A DNA stretch of 64,000 nucleotides, from contig NC_064622.1 of the NCBI RefSeq assembly GCF_023898315.1, positions 173,620,178 through 173,684,177 on the forward strand, read 5' to 3'. Numbering within the stretch: the stretch's first letter is position 1; every line of letters starts with the position of its first letter. Under the pieces are notes generated by a model that saw only the letters and a list, made by a program, of their open reading frames with translations, was not told where the DNA came from and made no database searches. The translations under genes and the position numbers were made by a program. Shown piece by piece: positions 23,445 through 34,744 of the stretch. The DNA comes from Schistocerca nitens (lineage: Eukaryota; Arthropoda; Insecta; Orthoptera; Acrididae).

Positions 23445-23530
<86 letters not shown>
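23445..23530 (+). repeat. Compound microsatellite (AC)n then (AG)n
   Basis: About 20 AC units at 23445-23486, a short interruption, then about 16 AG units at 23497-23529. A run of G follows at about 23545. Overlapping minus-strand frames that read SLSLSL and CVCVCV are artefacts of this repeat. Confidence 0.97.
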
Positions 23531-23534
<4 letters not shown>

Positions 23535-23559
23535 GGTAGTGAAGGGGGGGGGGGAGGAA

Positions 23560-24480
23560 ATTCGTTTTCACAAATACGCACTCTTAATGTCAGTAGAGGT
23601 AAAATTGAATATGCATCAAATTCCACAACCCTCTCAATAATGACAGTGGCCTCTAGTGTAGCATCACTTTCCAACCTGATCAGTTGAGGTTAAGGATAAT
23701 ACGCGATGAAAATGTTTAGTGGACGTCCGCATAAACTACTGAATAGAGACCTACCTAGTAGCACACAGCAACTCATTTCTCCTTGGTGACGTAGCGGTAG
23801 CGTCGTGGCATGCACTCGGCAAGACACCGAAAGCGTTGTGCGGTCACCACGATTCAATTTTCCTCTCAACCACCGCACGTAAATCACACAGAATGTCGGT
23901 AGATGTATTCTAGACGCACATATCTCGTTCAGTGGCATCCCAGAGGTACTCAGCAGTCATCCTCACTTAATTCCGGAGACATAAACCGTGTATTGTATTG
24001 ATGAATTTAAGTGTGACCCGTGAGAGACATTCTAGCAGATTACGCTGCTGTATCGTCCGCCGGTGAGACACATCAAAGACTGTTGTATCACATTCGATAC
24101 AGTTGAGCACTGAATAAAATACCAGCATACACCAATTCAACTTCACGGCTATTCTAGCGATTGAAGGTAGGCAAACCCCCACCTAAAGCGTGTCGAAGTG
24201 GATGCCTAACTCACAGGTGCTAGAGCAGCATCGACGCTAAATGTATGTCGAAGCTTCTGACAGATACATTTGTAACGTGCTCGACGAAGGTGTGTGAGTG
24301 GCACAGTGGCTGTCGCCGAATTGGGAGGAGGGGGGTCTTAGAGATGCCACCTGTCGTTTTATTCATGCTGATGTTAATGTTACACCCTAAAATTACCAAA
24401 TATGCAGCAACCAGTAGCAAAATCATGTTTGATATATTCACTTTTACCATTCGATTTTAACTGATTAACAGCCATCATCG
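23560..24480. other. No recognised feature
   Basis: No transposon end or domain identified. A short tRNA-like stretch near 23772-23870 was considered and not accepted. Confidence 0.3.
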
Positions 24481-25180
24481 ATGCTTACAACCAATATGTG
24501 CCCTGAGTAGTAATACTGTCGTAAGCAGAGGTCAAACATAAAGTGATCAACACTACGTAAGCTTTGCGGTGCGTGGTGGAAGGTACCTCCAATACCAGTA
24601 TCGGATGAATCACTTTTCTTGGTGCACCACGTCGACATCTGTATGCATATACGCCGTAATCAAGGCGAACGGAAGCAAGAAACATACACCACGCCATGGA
24701 TGCATGCCGATGGGTGCAGCGTTATCCTGCGGAGGACATTCGCCTGGACTTATATGGCTCCTGCGGTAGTATTTGAAGGCACCATGACGGCTGTGGACTG
24801 TGTGTACATTATTACTGACAAGGTGCATCTCTTACTGCTTGATATCCTCCCCCACAACGATGGCATCTTCCAGCACGATAAATGTCAATCTCAAAAAGCC
24901 GTAGTCTTGCTACAGTGGTTTGAAGAACGTTGTAGTGAACTCACGTTGCTGTGTTGACTACCAACCCTACCTGATCTGGAACTGATCCAACACATCTGGG
25001 GCGCTATTTGGTGTCTCCTCGGCGTTCGCCATCCATCGGCCCGCAGTTTACGGGAATTTAGTGCGTAGACATCAGTTGCCACGTACCTCCAGAAACGTAC
25101 CAAAGACTTGTTAAATCCACGCCACGCAGAATCACTGTCATATTGCAATCCGTAGGTGACCCATCAAGCTGTTGATCAGG
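24480..25180 (+). mobile_element. Tc1-like transposon remnant
   Basis: The plus-strand frame 24619-24957 contains NDGIFQHDKCQSQKA (second catalytic motif, aspartate retained) and LLQWFEERCSELTLL. Just after a stop, PDLELIQHIWGA is the third motif with glutamate replaced by glutamine. It aligns with the element at 20373-21523. Terminal repeats are not evident. Confidence 0.65.
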
Positions 25181-25189
25181 TGGTTATAG

Positions 25190-26560
25190 TGTGTTAACTC
25201 ATCAGTCTATAATCATATTTTTAAGTGGTTTTTCTTCGTGATATAGTTCCGAAATATACGCCACGAGCTTCAAGATAATTTGTGGTAAGAGCCTCTTACA
25301 TTTCGCTTTCCTTCTTGTTAATTATGCGTGCCTTATTGATTTTGTTCCTCTCGCGCGTCTTATTTGTCTCCTTTTTGCTCCTGCATTTCCATTTGTTAAA
25401 ATCGAATACGCACACCTCTGATTCACAACAAAAATGAGCTAACTTTCGATCTTCATCATTACCACGCCTATATAAGCATCACTCGAACTCTTTTGTAGAA
25501 AATCTAAACGCATAATTTTCGTATGTTTTCTCTTTTACTGCGTCGACTAATACAGCTACGTGGTCAATGACACTTGCTAAGATACTCACAGCACTCATAC
25601 AGAACGGCGGTTTCAAACACATCAGTAAATACTTAGCAAGATTTTTGTGCAAATAACGGCTACTTATGGCAGAGTCGTTCCTTATATGCAGCTCTCTGCC
25701 TTGCCATTCTTCATTATGCGTATTTACTTCTATACATCAGCGTAGCCATCCTCTTAATATAAAAATTTGTTTTAAATTTCGGAAGAGTAGCCTAGTGTAG
25801 TAGTCGTGATTCTCAATAATATCCATGTTCCAAGCGTTTAGGGGTGTGCTATAATGATGATGAAGTCAGTGCTTCACGAAAATAGTTAATGATATATTTT
25901 ATTATCATCGGTCAATTTGCCATTGCTTACTGTTCGTACAGATTGGATTCACAGCCAGTTTTCCAGCACTCAAAAAGATCTTCAGTTAACACAGAGGAAA
26001 CAGGTTGACCATTCAATACCTACGTTAGGTAATCTGCTGCACAAAAAATGGCTCAAATATATATTTACAAGCTCAGGGTTTGGCTTGATAGTAAAAAAAC
26101 ATATCTGACACAGGTAGAGTTCTAGTTGCCAAAAATAAGCTGCAGTCAAACAAAGGTGATTCACCTGAATCACCTCGAAGATAGAAAGTCCCATTCCTCG
26201 CTCACCAATGATATGTCCAAGATCACATGCGCTGACATCGACGTCTTGTCCACCTTCCAGTAACGCCAATGGAAAGTACTAGATGTGTGCAAAGAGTGAC
26301 GGGAATTTTGTAACTTGGCTTGTTGTACTGGTCCTATTCATGTGGTATTTTTGTTACTGAGATGGTAAACATAACTGAAAATATGTGTACAGTGTTAGCC
26401 ATATCGTTTGATCAGAGCGACGTCCAAAAGGCTACACGTAATTTGGTAGTGCGGGCGACTATTTATTTTGTTTACAAACGGATCAGAGAACTTGTATTAA
26501 AATTCTGCTAGAAGAGGGGAGTGAATCGCACAATTTTTTTTTGTAATAATTAATATTGTT
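25190..26560. other. No recognised gene; one perfect short inverted repeat
   Basis: AT-rich sequence without domains. A perfect 10-bp inverted repeat with a 2-base spacer (aggtgattca, cc, tgaatcacct) lies at 26154-26175. Confidence 0.35.
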
Positions 26561-27390
26561 CTTGATTAGTGCGATATGAGTAAAAACCGGTTTAACAGTG
26601 GTACGAAACCCTGAATATGATGCTCGCAGTGGACGCTGCAGCACATCATCTACCGAAGATATGTGGAAAAAGTGAAGCAAATATTTACGATGGATCACGG
26701 GATAACAATCAGAGATGTCACAAGTTGCTAAGGTCTCTCTAGATGAAGCCAGCAACAATGCATAACTACTAAAACGTGTCAGTATTGGTGCTAAAACATA
26801 ATATTGCAGAAAATCCTTCAAAATTTGCGCTCAGGCTCCTCAGTGGCAGCATTCTGGATCGCCAAGACCGAGAACAGTTCCACGATTATGGTCAAATGTG
26901 TTCTTCAGTTCTGACTTCACAGAGCACCACGAGGTCTTACTACAGGGTAGAAGGACAAACAAGGTGTAGTCTTATAGGTTCTACTGCGTTTGGGTGAAGG
27001 AATCCGAAAATAATTCCTAGCTTTTGCACTATGATAATGCACCTCCTCGCCCGTCGTTTGATTTTTTCTGACGTTTTGGTCAAGAACACTACTGCAATGA
27101 TCCCTCAGTCTTCATGTTCCCCACATAATACCCACTGTGTTTCACGCTGTTCCCAAAAACAGGGGAACTTTCAACGGCTGTCGATTTACAAGCAGAGTTG
27201 CGGTTAAAAACGCATCCTTGAGAGACCTAAAATCTATCCCATAGATCGAGCTCTAGAAGCGTTTTCGGGATTGGAAAAAGCACTGGCATATATCTGTAAG
27301 ATCTTTCGGGTACTAATTTGAAGGGGTTGGCCTTTATGTAGACCATTACATGAAATAAACAAGAATTCGAATTACTTTTTGAATACACTC
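26560..27390 (+). mobile_element. mariner-like remnant
   Basis: Degenerate plus-strand transposase. Recognisable pieces in order are KVKQIFTMDHGITIRDVTS (helix-turn-helix part), a catalytic-motif region near 27030-27060 reading DNAP-like only after frameshift, and a C-terminal part with RGTFNGCRFTS and RFRDWKKHWH. Many stops. The right end may be gaatacactccgtata near 27390; the left terminal repeat was not located. The assignment rests on motif order known from mariner/SETMAR-type transposases. Confidence 0.6.
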
Positions 27391-27761
27391 CGTATAGGTG
27401 TTGTAACAGGTAGATAGGCCACAGTGGGAACGAATGGAGCGACTGACTGAGTCTAGATTACATTTGCAATTTTTAAAATATTTATTAGTCACCAAATTTC
27501 CATGAAACCTCGGTGCCGGAAGACTGCACAAAAATTTCTCTTTAGATTGGTCTACAATTTCTGTAACAGTATTAAACACTGAAACAACAATTGCTTTCTG
27601 AAGCGACTATTTGAAGATAAATGTGGAACGGAGCTTAGAAAGGATCGAACAACCTATCAGCCAAATTATTAAACTCCACAATTTAATAAAGCAACCAAAA
27701 TATCATCCTGCAAAAAATTCCAACAGTGTTTATTTTGCGCAGATAGTAAAGAACTGCCTCT

Positions 27762-27929
27762 TCGAATGGCTCTAAGCACTATGGGACTTAATATCTGAGG
27801 TCATCAGTCCCCTAGAACTACTTAAGGACATCATACACAGCCATGCCCGAGGCAGGATTCGAACCTGCGACCGTAGCAATAGCGCGGTTCCGGACTGAAG
27901 TACCTAGAACCGCTCGGTCACATCGAGAA
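27762..27929 (-). mobile_element. tRNA-derived SINE (family 1), slightly shortened
   Basis: Recognisable head and tail, but the segment normally reading aacttagaactacttaaacctaactaacc is shortened. Flanks actgcctct and aatgcctct, about 9 bp, are the likely duplication. Confidence 0.88.
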
Positions 27930-27939
27930 ATGCCTCTCT

Positions 27940-29345
27940 CACACTGACTTGTGAGGCCCACATAAACATAGCGATTGATACCAATAAATGTCAGTAACCA
28001 ACTAACAGTTTCACACATTAGAAAAGAATCAGTAGAGCTAGATCCTAATGCTGACTGAGTAGTACATAATCTGAGATGGAACATACCTCCCTATTTTCTA
28101 CAAATGGCTAGTCATGTCCCGGCCACTGCTTCATTAACAGGTCCATTAGACTCCAGCATTATTCTAGGTCAGTTCAGAGAAATACAATGAAATCTCGGCT
28201 CTTCCACCTAAAACAGCCCAGCATTATACATTTGCATAAACAGTCTCCTTGAGCTCACTAGTACAGTTATTGTTTCAACTTCAATCATTCCAGTCACCGC
28301 TGTAGTCTAATTTCAGTTGTTAATTACTGTTCAACAAATGGATCTGAACTATTTGCTTACATAGTACCATCCCCATTACACAATAGCATTTAGCAAATTG
28401 GTTTTGAACAGCTGTCTAATATTGCACAACATAGAATACCAGTTTTAATAAGTAGCAAGAAATGAATGCACCGTATATTACGGTACTTTAGCCCCAAAAA
28501 ATAGAGCTAGTAATAGTGCAGAGCGACGGTAGTCATAAGACGTATTCAGCCAATGCAACAGCTGCATCTCACTCCACGCATCTGCCCTCCTTAGACAATT
28601 TACGTGCAGGCCGCCTGCTGCAAGCCACTGTCTCTCCGACACACACAGTGCGAGCTGCTGACCGCTCTGTCCAACCTCCGATAAACAAGCAGCGGCGCTC
28701 GAAACCTGGGCCCGCTTACGACAGCCACCCTATCGTTCTCCAGTGTCCGTCGGCAAAACTGTTAAATACTTCCTTTTTTCCCTCAAAGCTCACTCACTCA
28801 CACAGATAAACCAATTTGAGATAAAGAGGTTCCGTAACACCTGGACAAAGAAGTCTCGCCAACCTAGTTCGTCTGTTGCCAACCTAGATCAAAATGCCGT
28901 ACACGGCACAGTCTGACGACAATGTAATCACGTGACACGCATTCACCGTAGCATCATGAGCGTTTCGTCTCCGTCATACCACCTCTCTCAGACCGATTGC
29001 TCATTGGCAAATTTTCACTTCGACCGATAATTACGCGTGCCAACCGAATTTACACAACTAATTAGAGGACCGTGCCGTCCTCTTCATAAACACATATTAC
29101 ATGGAACTTTCTCTGAACCAGGACGGCACATTGTTATTTAATTATGAATAAATGCTGCTTAGCGGAGCATTTATAACCAACCAGAGTGTGGCAATCGGAA
29201 CAGAACAGATCCTCATGGCGCAGATGGAATAGACCAGTACTGGTCCATGTGTGTAACTACAACGCCACCGGGAGCACTGCGACGAGGAAAAGCACGGAAC
29301 CAACCAATGCTGAAGGGATGAACACGCAACTGTTCAAAAATTGTT
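27940..29345. other. No recognised gene; GC-richer patch at about 28520-28750
   Basis: A plus-strand frame of 97 codons (28516-28809) lies in a moderately GC-rich patch, without a recognised domain. Nothing else is supported. Confidence 0.3.
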
Positions 29346-29357
29346 TCGCACCATCCT

Positions 29358-29542
29358 GGCTCTAAGCACTACGGGACTTAACATCTGAGGTCATCAGTCC
29401 CCTAGACATAGAACGACGTAAACCTAACTAATCTAAGGACTTCACACACATCCATGCCCGAGGCAGGATTCACACCTGCGACCGTAGCAGCCGCGTGGTT
29501 CCGGACTGAAGCGCCTAGAACCGCTCGGCCACACGGCTGGCC
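29358..29542 (-). mobile_element. tRNA-derived SINE (family 1)
   Basis: Full-length but somewhat diverged. A perfect 9-bp duplication, caccatcct, lies at 29349-29357 and 29543-29551. Confidence 0.93.
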
Positions 29543-29566
29543 CACCATCCTCATGATATGTATAGA

Positions 29567-29930
29567 TACACTGCCTGACAAACTAGAGAAGCACCCAGAA
29601 GATATAGTCGGACGTCAATGAAATTGCGTACATGCACACATTATTGGCGGATACGTAACTGATTAGAGCTATAATTCTCTATGACATGTAGGACGGCCAC
29701 CGCAGTGTCTTACTTTCGTTCGTGTTTGTTGTCGTTACCAGCCCTGATAGATAACGGACGTGAACAGCGTCAGATGTTGAATGATCACGGAAGGACGCGA
29801 ATATGACGCATGTTCCTGTGAGAAAGAGTTATCGGCACCTGGCAGACTTTGAAATGGACCTCAATGTGGGTCTCCATTTGGCCGACTGGTCCAATAGTGC
29901 AGTACCCAGATTTTTGGGGATGTGGTTGGC
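29567..29930 (+). mobile_element. Tc1-like 5' fragment
   Basis: The left terminal repeat tacactgcctgacaaac is followed by the N-terminal helix-turn-helix of a Tc1-like transposase, YRHLADFEMDLNVGLHLADW. The known pattern is YRHL.DFERGRIVGLHLAGW. The match ends near 29925 and the catalytic domain is absent. Confidence 0.6.
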
Positions 29931-29934
29931 ACAG

Positions 29935-30575
29935 TGGCCTGATTTTGGGCTGAATGTGAAAGTGAGGGTAGATATAATAGAAGCCAAGTTTTCACAAGGT
30001 CAGTTCATCACAAGAGGAGATCCCAGTGTTCGCACCAAGTACATCGCAATTCACATACAGTTTAGTAATATTAATAAAACCATTTGAAATAAAAGAGATT
30101 TCTGATTCGAAGTCTGGTCGTATTAGTGGCATTACTCTCCAACCTATAGTTAATAACTCTGAGGCCCATGGTTGCCTTAGACTACTATGGTAAGATTTCA
30201 GAGAAGACGTGCCAGTCTCACAGCAAGAACCATCCCCACCCCCCCACCCCCACCCCCACTATCCAGTGTATTTTATATCTCACAGCGACGGTTATAAATA
30301 CGAGGGCTATTCGAAAATCAAAACTGTTTTATTTGCAACAGTTAACTACAGCTTCCAGCTACTTATCTCCTTAGTCACCGATAAGACTTAGACGTTTGAC
30401 GTAGCGTTGTACTAACTTTCCAATACCCTCGGCGTAGAAGGCAGCCACCAGTGCTTTCCGCCAATTCTCTACGCTGGCCTACAGCCCGTTGCCTGCGCCA
30501 AAGTGTTGTCTTCGTAGCCAGCGGTTCATGTGAACTGAGCGAACAGAGATGAAACTCAGAGGGAGACAATTATGG
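29935..30575. other. No recognised feature; C-rich run near 30230-30260
   Basis: Unidentified sequence between the Tc1-like fragment and the mariner. It contains a short ccccaccccc tract. Confidence 0.35.
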
Positions 30576-30579
30576 GCTG

Positions 30580-31901
30580 TACGAGGTGCATTCAAGTTCT
30601 AAGGCCTCCGATTTATTTTCTAATTAACTACTCACCCGAAATCGATGAAACTGGCGTTACTTCTCGACGTAATCGCCCTGCAGACGTACACATTTTTCAC
30701 AACGCTGACGCCATCATTCCATGGCAGCGGCGAAGGCTTCTTTAGGAGTCTGTTTTGACTACTGGAAAATCGCTGAGGCAATAGCAGCACGGCTGGTGAA
30801 TGTGCGGCCACGGAGAGTGTCTTTCATTGTTGGAAAAAACCAAAAGTCACTAGGATCCAGGTCAGGTGAGTAGGGAGCATGAGGAATCACTTCAAAGTTG
30901 TTATCACGAAGAAACTGTTGCGTAACGTTAGCTCGATGTGCGGGTGCGTTGTCTTGGTGAAACAGCACACGCGCAGCCCTTCCTGGACGTTTTTGTTGCA
31001 GTGCAGGAAGGAATTTGTTCTTCAAAACATTTTCGTAGGATGCACCTGTTATCGTAGTGCCCTTTGGAACGCAATGGGTAAGGATTACGCCCTCGCTGTC
31101 CCAGAACATGGACACCATCATTTTTGCAGCACTGGCGGTTACCCGAAATTTTTTGGTGGCGGTGAATCTGTGTACTTCCATTGAGCTGACTGGCGCTTTG
31201 TTTCTGGAGTGAAAAATGGCATCCACGTCTCATCCATTGTCACAATCGACGAAAAGAAAGTCCCATTCATGCTGTCGTTGCGCGTCAACATTGCTTGGCA
31301 ACATGCCACACGGGCAGCCGTGTGGTCGTCCGTCAGCATTCGTGGCACCCACCTGGATGACACTTTTCGCATTTTCAGGTCGTCATGCAGGATTGTGTGC
31401 ACAGAACCCACAGAAATGCCAACTCTGGAGGCGATCTGTTCAACAGTCATTCGGCGATCCCCCAAAACAATTCTCTCCACTTTCTCGATCATGTCGTCAG
31501 ACCGGCTTGTGTGCGCCCGAGGTTGTTTCGGTTTGTTGCCACACGATGTACTGTCTCCATTAAACTGTCGCACCCACGAACGCACTTTCGACACATCCAT
31601 AACTCCATCACCACATGTCTCCTTCAACTGTCGATGAATTTCAATTGGTTTCACACCACGCAAATTGAGAAAACGAATGATTGCACGCTGTTCAAGTAAG
31701 GAAAACGTCGCCATTTTAAGTATTTAAAACAGTTCTCATTCTCGCCGCTGGCGGTAAAATTCCATCTGCCGTACGGTGCTGCCATCTCTGGGACGTATTG
31801 ACAATGAACGCGGCCTCATTTTAAAACAATGCGCATATTTCTATCTCTTTCCAGTCCGGAGAAAAAAAATCGGAGGCCTTAGAACTTGAATGCACCTTGT
31901 A
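30580..31901 (-). mobile_element. mariner element, nearly complete
   Basis: TA dinucleotides flank both ends (30580-30581, 31900-31901). The terminal inverted repeats, about 33 bp, differ at only one position near the tip (cgaggtgcattcaagttcta against caaggtgcattcaagttcta and onward). Length is about 1.3 kb, as expected for mariner. The transposase occupies 30657-31714. The near-identical ends and a single frameshift suggest this is the most recent DNA transposon insertion in the window. Confidence 0.95.
30657..31714 (-). pseudogene. mariner D34D transposase, broken by one missing base and two stops
   Basis: Starts MATFSLLEQRAIIRFLN at 31714. An N-terminal helix-turn-helix (VEQIASRVGISVGSVHTIL) is followed by the first catalytic aspartate in VTMDETW. 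The second is in LFHQDNAPAH and the third in SPDLDPSDFWFF, with 34 residues between the last two. The frame breaks at a run of six A (plus-strand T at 31149-31154), where seven would keep the frame. In-frame stops at 30759-30761 and 30714-30716 precede the natural stop at 30657-30659. The span corresponds to about 352 codons once the missing base is allowed for, the usual family length. All three catalytic residues are retained. Confidence 0.93.
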
Positions 31902-32139
31902 TTGTGGGTAATCAAACATTTCCAATTGAAAACGATGTAGGAGCATCTTCATTGCCCCTGCAGAAAGTGGCTAAGAATTGTCTTGAAGGAGAAACCGCAC
32001 GACAGTTATGTAATGTTGGCTGCATAACTTCAGGTGAAATTTCTTACCAGGCCGTCGTACTTGGCGGGGGACACTATTGTTCTAGGTATTTTTGTATGCT
32101 CTCTGTGTGCTCAGAACTAAAACGAACGAGGTAACGCGA

Positions 32140-32797
32140 TCGACGGGCATATTAGAGACACTGCCCAACACACCTGTGAAAAACTTAATCGGATTTTCAC
32201 TGTGGTTTCCATTTCGCGACCGATAGTTGCTTACTTTCCGAATAATCTTCGTATAAGCACATAGAGCGTTCCACATCATATAAATTTGATTCATCTGGCG
32301 TTCATAGTATCCAGTGTGTTGACTGTCCAATGAGATATATCGGCCAGACTGGTACGTCACTCAACAGTCGTTTCCGGTAATATCTTAATGTGGCTAGCTC
32401 GTCCTCGTCATCGTTCATCCTCATCACCCGCGCGCAAGTGGCCCAATATGCCGTCGAATGAGATAAGACTTGCACTTGGCTCAAGCGCACATCTCCGCGA
32501 AGCGTGAAATACAATTACAAACGTGTACTCCAATTTATCTGTTGTGCACCATCAAAAGATAGGTCTGATTCTCATATCAGCATCCGGTTCTTATGTCATA
32601 GTACCTCATCCCCTACACTATTCGCCCCAGTATCCTGCCGATTATTCTTTGTTGATCACTTGCTCTCTTTATGAGGTTGGATTCTGTGACTACAAACGTT
32701 GGGACGTCTCCGTGTGCTAATTTGTGCGACACTACAGTAAGCAGATTTTATTTAGGTTTATTTTAATTGTCTGTCGTTGATTAATTATATAAATACA
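32140..32797 (+). mobile_element. Penelope-like element, GIY-YIG region (5' part of split copy)
   Basis: At about 32290-32375 the plus strand reads SSGVHSIQCVDCPMRYIGQT followed by GTSLNSRFR and a stop. This matches the start of the GIY-YIG endonuclease domain of Penelope-like retroelements (pattern SGVYKI.C...YIGQTGRS...R). Upstream sequence to about 32140 resembles the linker before this domain but is broken by stops. The element is interrupted at 32798 by a mariner, and its 3' end seems to resume at 33726. The reverse transcriptase is not recognisable here, so this is a 5'-truncated copy. Confidence 0.6.
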
Positions 32798-33725
32798 TAC
32801 GCGGGTAGTTCGGAAAGTTAGATATGTTTCCATTTTTCTTCGCGGCACTGCTACGATCGCAGTCCCGCTCTTGCGCAGTAGTGTCTCTACTTCAAGCAGA
32901 ACGAAATAACACCATTTCGATGTCACACTGTGTTGTGTGTCGTTCGTAGTGATTTTTTATAGTGGCATCGCTGATCAAAAACCCGCCGCGTGTTAACTGA
33001 GATCTATGATTGTTTTCTGAGTGCTAAGGACGTTAAACTAAGTGACAAATCAGAGAGGCTTACGGAGAAAATTCAATGGTGAGAAGATGAGACCGGCAAT
33101 TAAGGGAAGGGCATGATCAAGTGCATAACCAAGAACGAAGTGGACGTCTATCTTTGGTTTCTGATGAACTAGTTAGCACAATCAAAGAAATGATAAGAAA
33201 AACCTTAGTTTTACGATTAATACTGATTCTCCTAAACTTCTACAAATTTCACCAACAGTAATTTACGAAATTGTTTCTGAAAAACTGGGTTTTCATAAAC
33301 TTTCTGCACATTTGGTGCCTTAACTTCTTAGTGAACAACACAAACAATAAAAGATGGGCAGCGCACTCGACTTTTTGACACGTGGCGATGACGATGGCGA
33401 GAAATGTTCATCGCAGATAGTGACGGGGGATGAAACTTGGGTTGCTTATGACACCCCTGAAGCTTCCTTGGTGGTAAGCGCTTCAACAACGATGAAGAGG
33501 TAAAAGAACATGTTGCCACATTGTTGACAACACAGGCGGCAACATTCTATGACGGAGGAATACATGAAGATACACCATGCTGTACGAACTGCCAGGAAAA
33601 TTACTGGGGCTATATTGGAAAGTAGTGTGAGTGTTACAGATTTTTGTGAAATAAATTGCTTTCTCTATCTGTAATTCATCCCTTTTTGTAACCAAACGGA
33701 ACTTGCTTTCTGAACTACCTTCGTA
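32798..33725 (+). mobile_element. mariner element with internal deletion, inside a Penelope-like element
   Basis: Terminal repeats tacgcgggtagttcggaaag (left) and, reverse-complemented, tacgaaggtagttcagaaag (right), each with TA. The plus-strand transposase is decayed. An N-terminal part near 32965-33110, then the first catalytic motif DETWVAYDTPE at about 33430-33460, then directly a C-terminal part LGGKRFNNDEEVKEHVATLL and AATFYDGGI. The segment carrying the second and third aspartates is missing, which explains the 0.93 kb length. Confidence 0.85.
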
Positions 33726-33840
33726 GATTACCAGGATGCTTTCTTTTCCATGTAGAACCACCTGACGATGCTGCTTTAATGTAGTGAAACCGGTCGTGAA
33801 TAAATCGTCAATTAACAGCTGGTTACAGTTTTATTCAAGT
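33726..33840 (+). mobile_element. Penelope-like element 3' end (continuation after mariner)
   Basis: Contains a hammerhead-like motif and gaaaccggtcgtgaataaatc, a signature that I associate with Penelope-like 3' regions. Its position directly after the mariner, in the same orientation as the GIY-YIG fragment, supports one split element. Confidence 0.5.
33759..33798 (+). ncRNA. Candidate hammerhead ribozyme motif (minimal type I)
   Basis: Core CTGACGA at 33762-33768, stem II gctgc/gtagt (33770-33774 with 33781-33785, including two G-T pairs), then GAAA at 33786-33789. The palindrome accggt can form a short stem III or pair between two molecules, and GTC at 33793-33795 is the expected cleavage triplet. 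Stem I is cac/gtg (33759-33761 with 33796-33798). One T at 33769 is unpaired, which is not canonical. Penelope-like elements are known to carry such ribozymes. Activity is untested. Confidence 0.5.
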
Positions 33841-33859
33841 CCAATTTACCACAACGTAA

Positions 33860-34740
33860 TTCGTCCATATCTGCATCTACCGTCAGAGAACAAATAATGG
33901 ACTCAATGCAAGACTGTGTGTCATCCCGCACCATTTGTCGGAGGCTGGTAGGAGTCGGAATGGGGAATTACCGTCCGTTGCGTAGGTTGCTGTTAGCACC
34001 ACAACACAAACGACTCCGTTTGGAGTGATATCGTGACTGGGAAGCATGGACTACTAAGGATGGCATCCCGTTGTCTTCAGCAATGACCATAGTTGACGAG
34101 TTTGGCGGAAACCTGAGGAGAGGTTCCATTCCTCTAATATTTAGGAGAGACACAACAGTGTTACTACTGCATCATAATATAGGAAGCCATCAGGTATGAG
34201 TTCAGTTCGTGGCTCTTATTGATTGAGGGAACACTGACGGAACAGCGGTAGCTCGCTGACATGTTGTATGCTTATGTGTTACATCTGATGTGGCAGTATG
34301 GTGGTGTGATTTTTCGACAGGAAAATGCTCGTCCACATACGGCATGTGTATCTATGAGCTGCTTGTATGATTTTGAGGCGATCTCGTGGTCAGAAAAATC
34401 CCTAGTTCAGACCCCAGTGGAACATGTGTGGGATCAGTCCCGAAGTCTACGCTGTCCCAATTCAAAATATCAAGGAGCAGCTACAGCGGTTATGGGCCAG
34501 CTTGCTCAACAGAGGATATAACGGCTTTATAAGGTTCTTACCATCCGAATAAGCGCATGTATCCAGGCCAGCGGGAGTGCAGCATCACATTCATAAGTGG
34601 GCTCATACTGACAAGTTCTTTGTAAATTTTACTCGATATTGTAATCACTGAAATAAAATGACACCCTTTCAACCAGTGAAATTTCATTTTGCTGTCTCCT
34701 CCTCTTCTGGGTTCTTCACTTTTTCTGCGAGGCAGTGCGG
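33860..34740 (+). mobile_element. Tc1-like transposon remnant
   Basis: The plus-strand frame 34261-34521 contains GVIFRQENARPHTA (second catalytic motif with aspartate replaced by glutamate) and QTPVEHVWDQ (third motif, glutamate kept). Upstream sequence from about 33860 looks like the N-terminal half with many stops. Terminal repeats not resolved. Confidence 0.6.
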
Positions 34741-34744
34741 GATC

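Noticed and set aside
23304..23674. Three minus-strand frames rich in CVCV and SLSL.
   Set aside because: They only translate the AC/AG microsatellite.
23772..23870. tRNA-like stretch (gtagcggtagcgtcgtgg...cgattcaatttt).
   Set aside because: It may be a decayed SINE head, but box B is damaged and there is no SINE body or target duplication.
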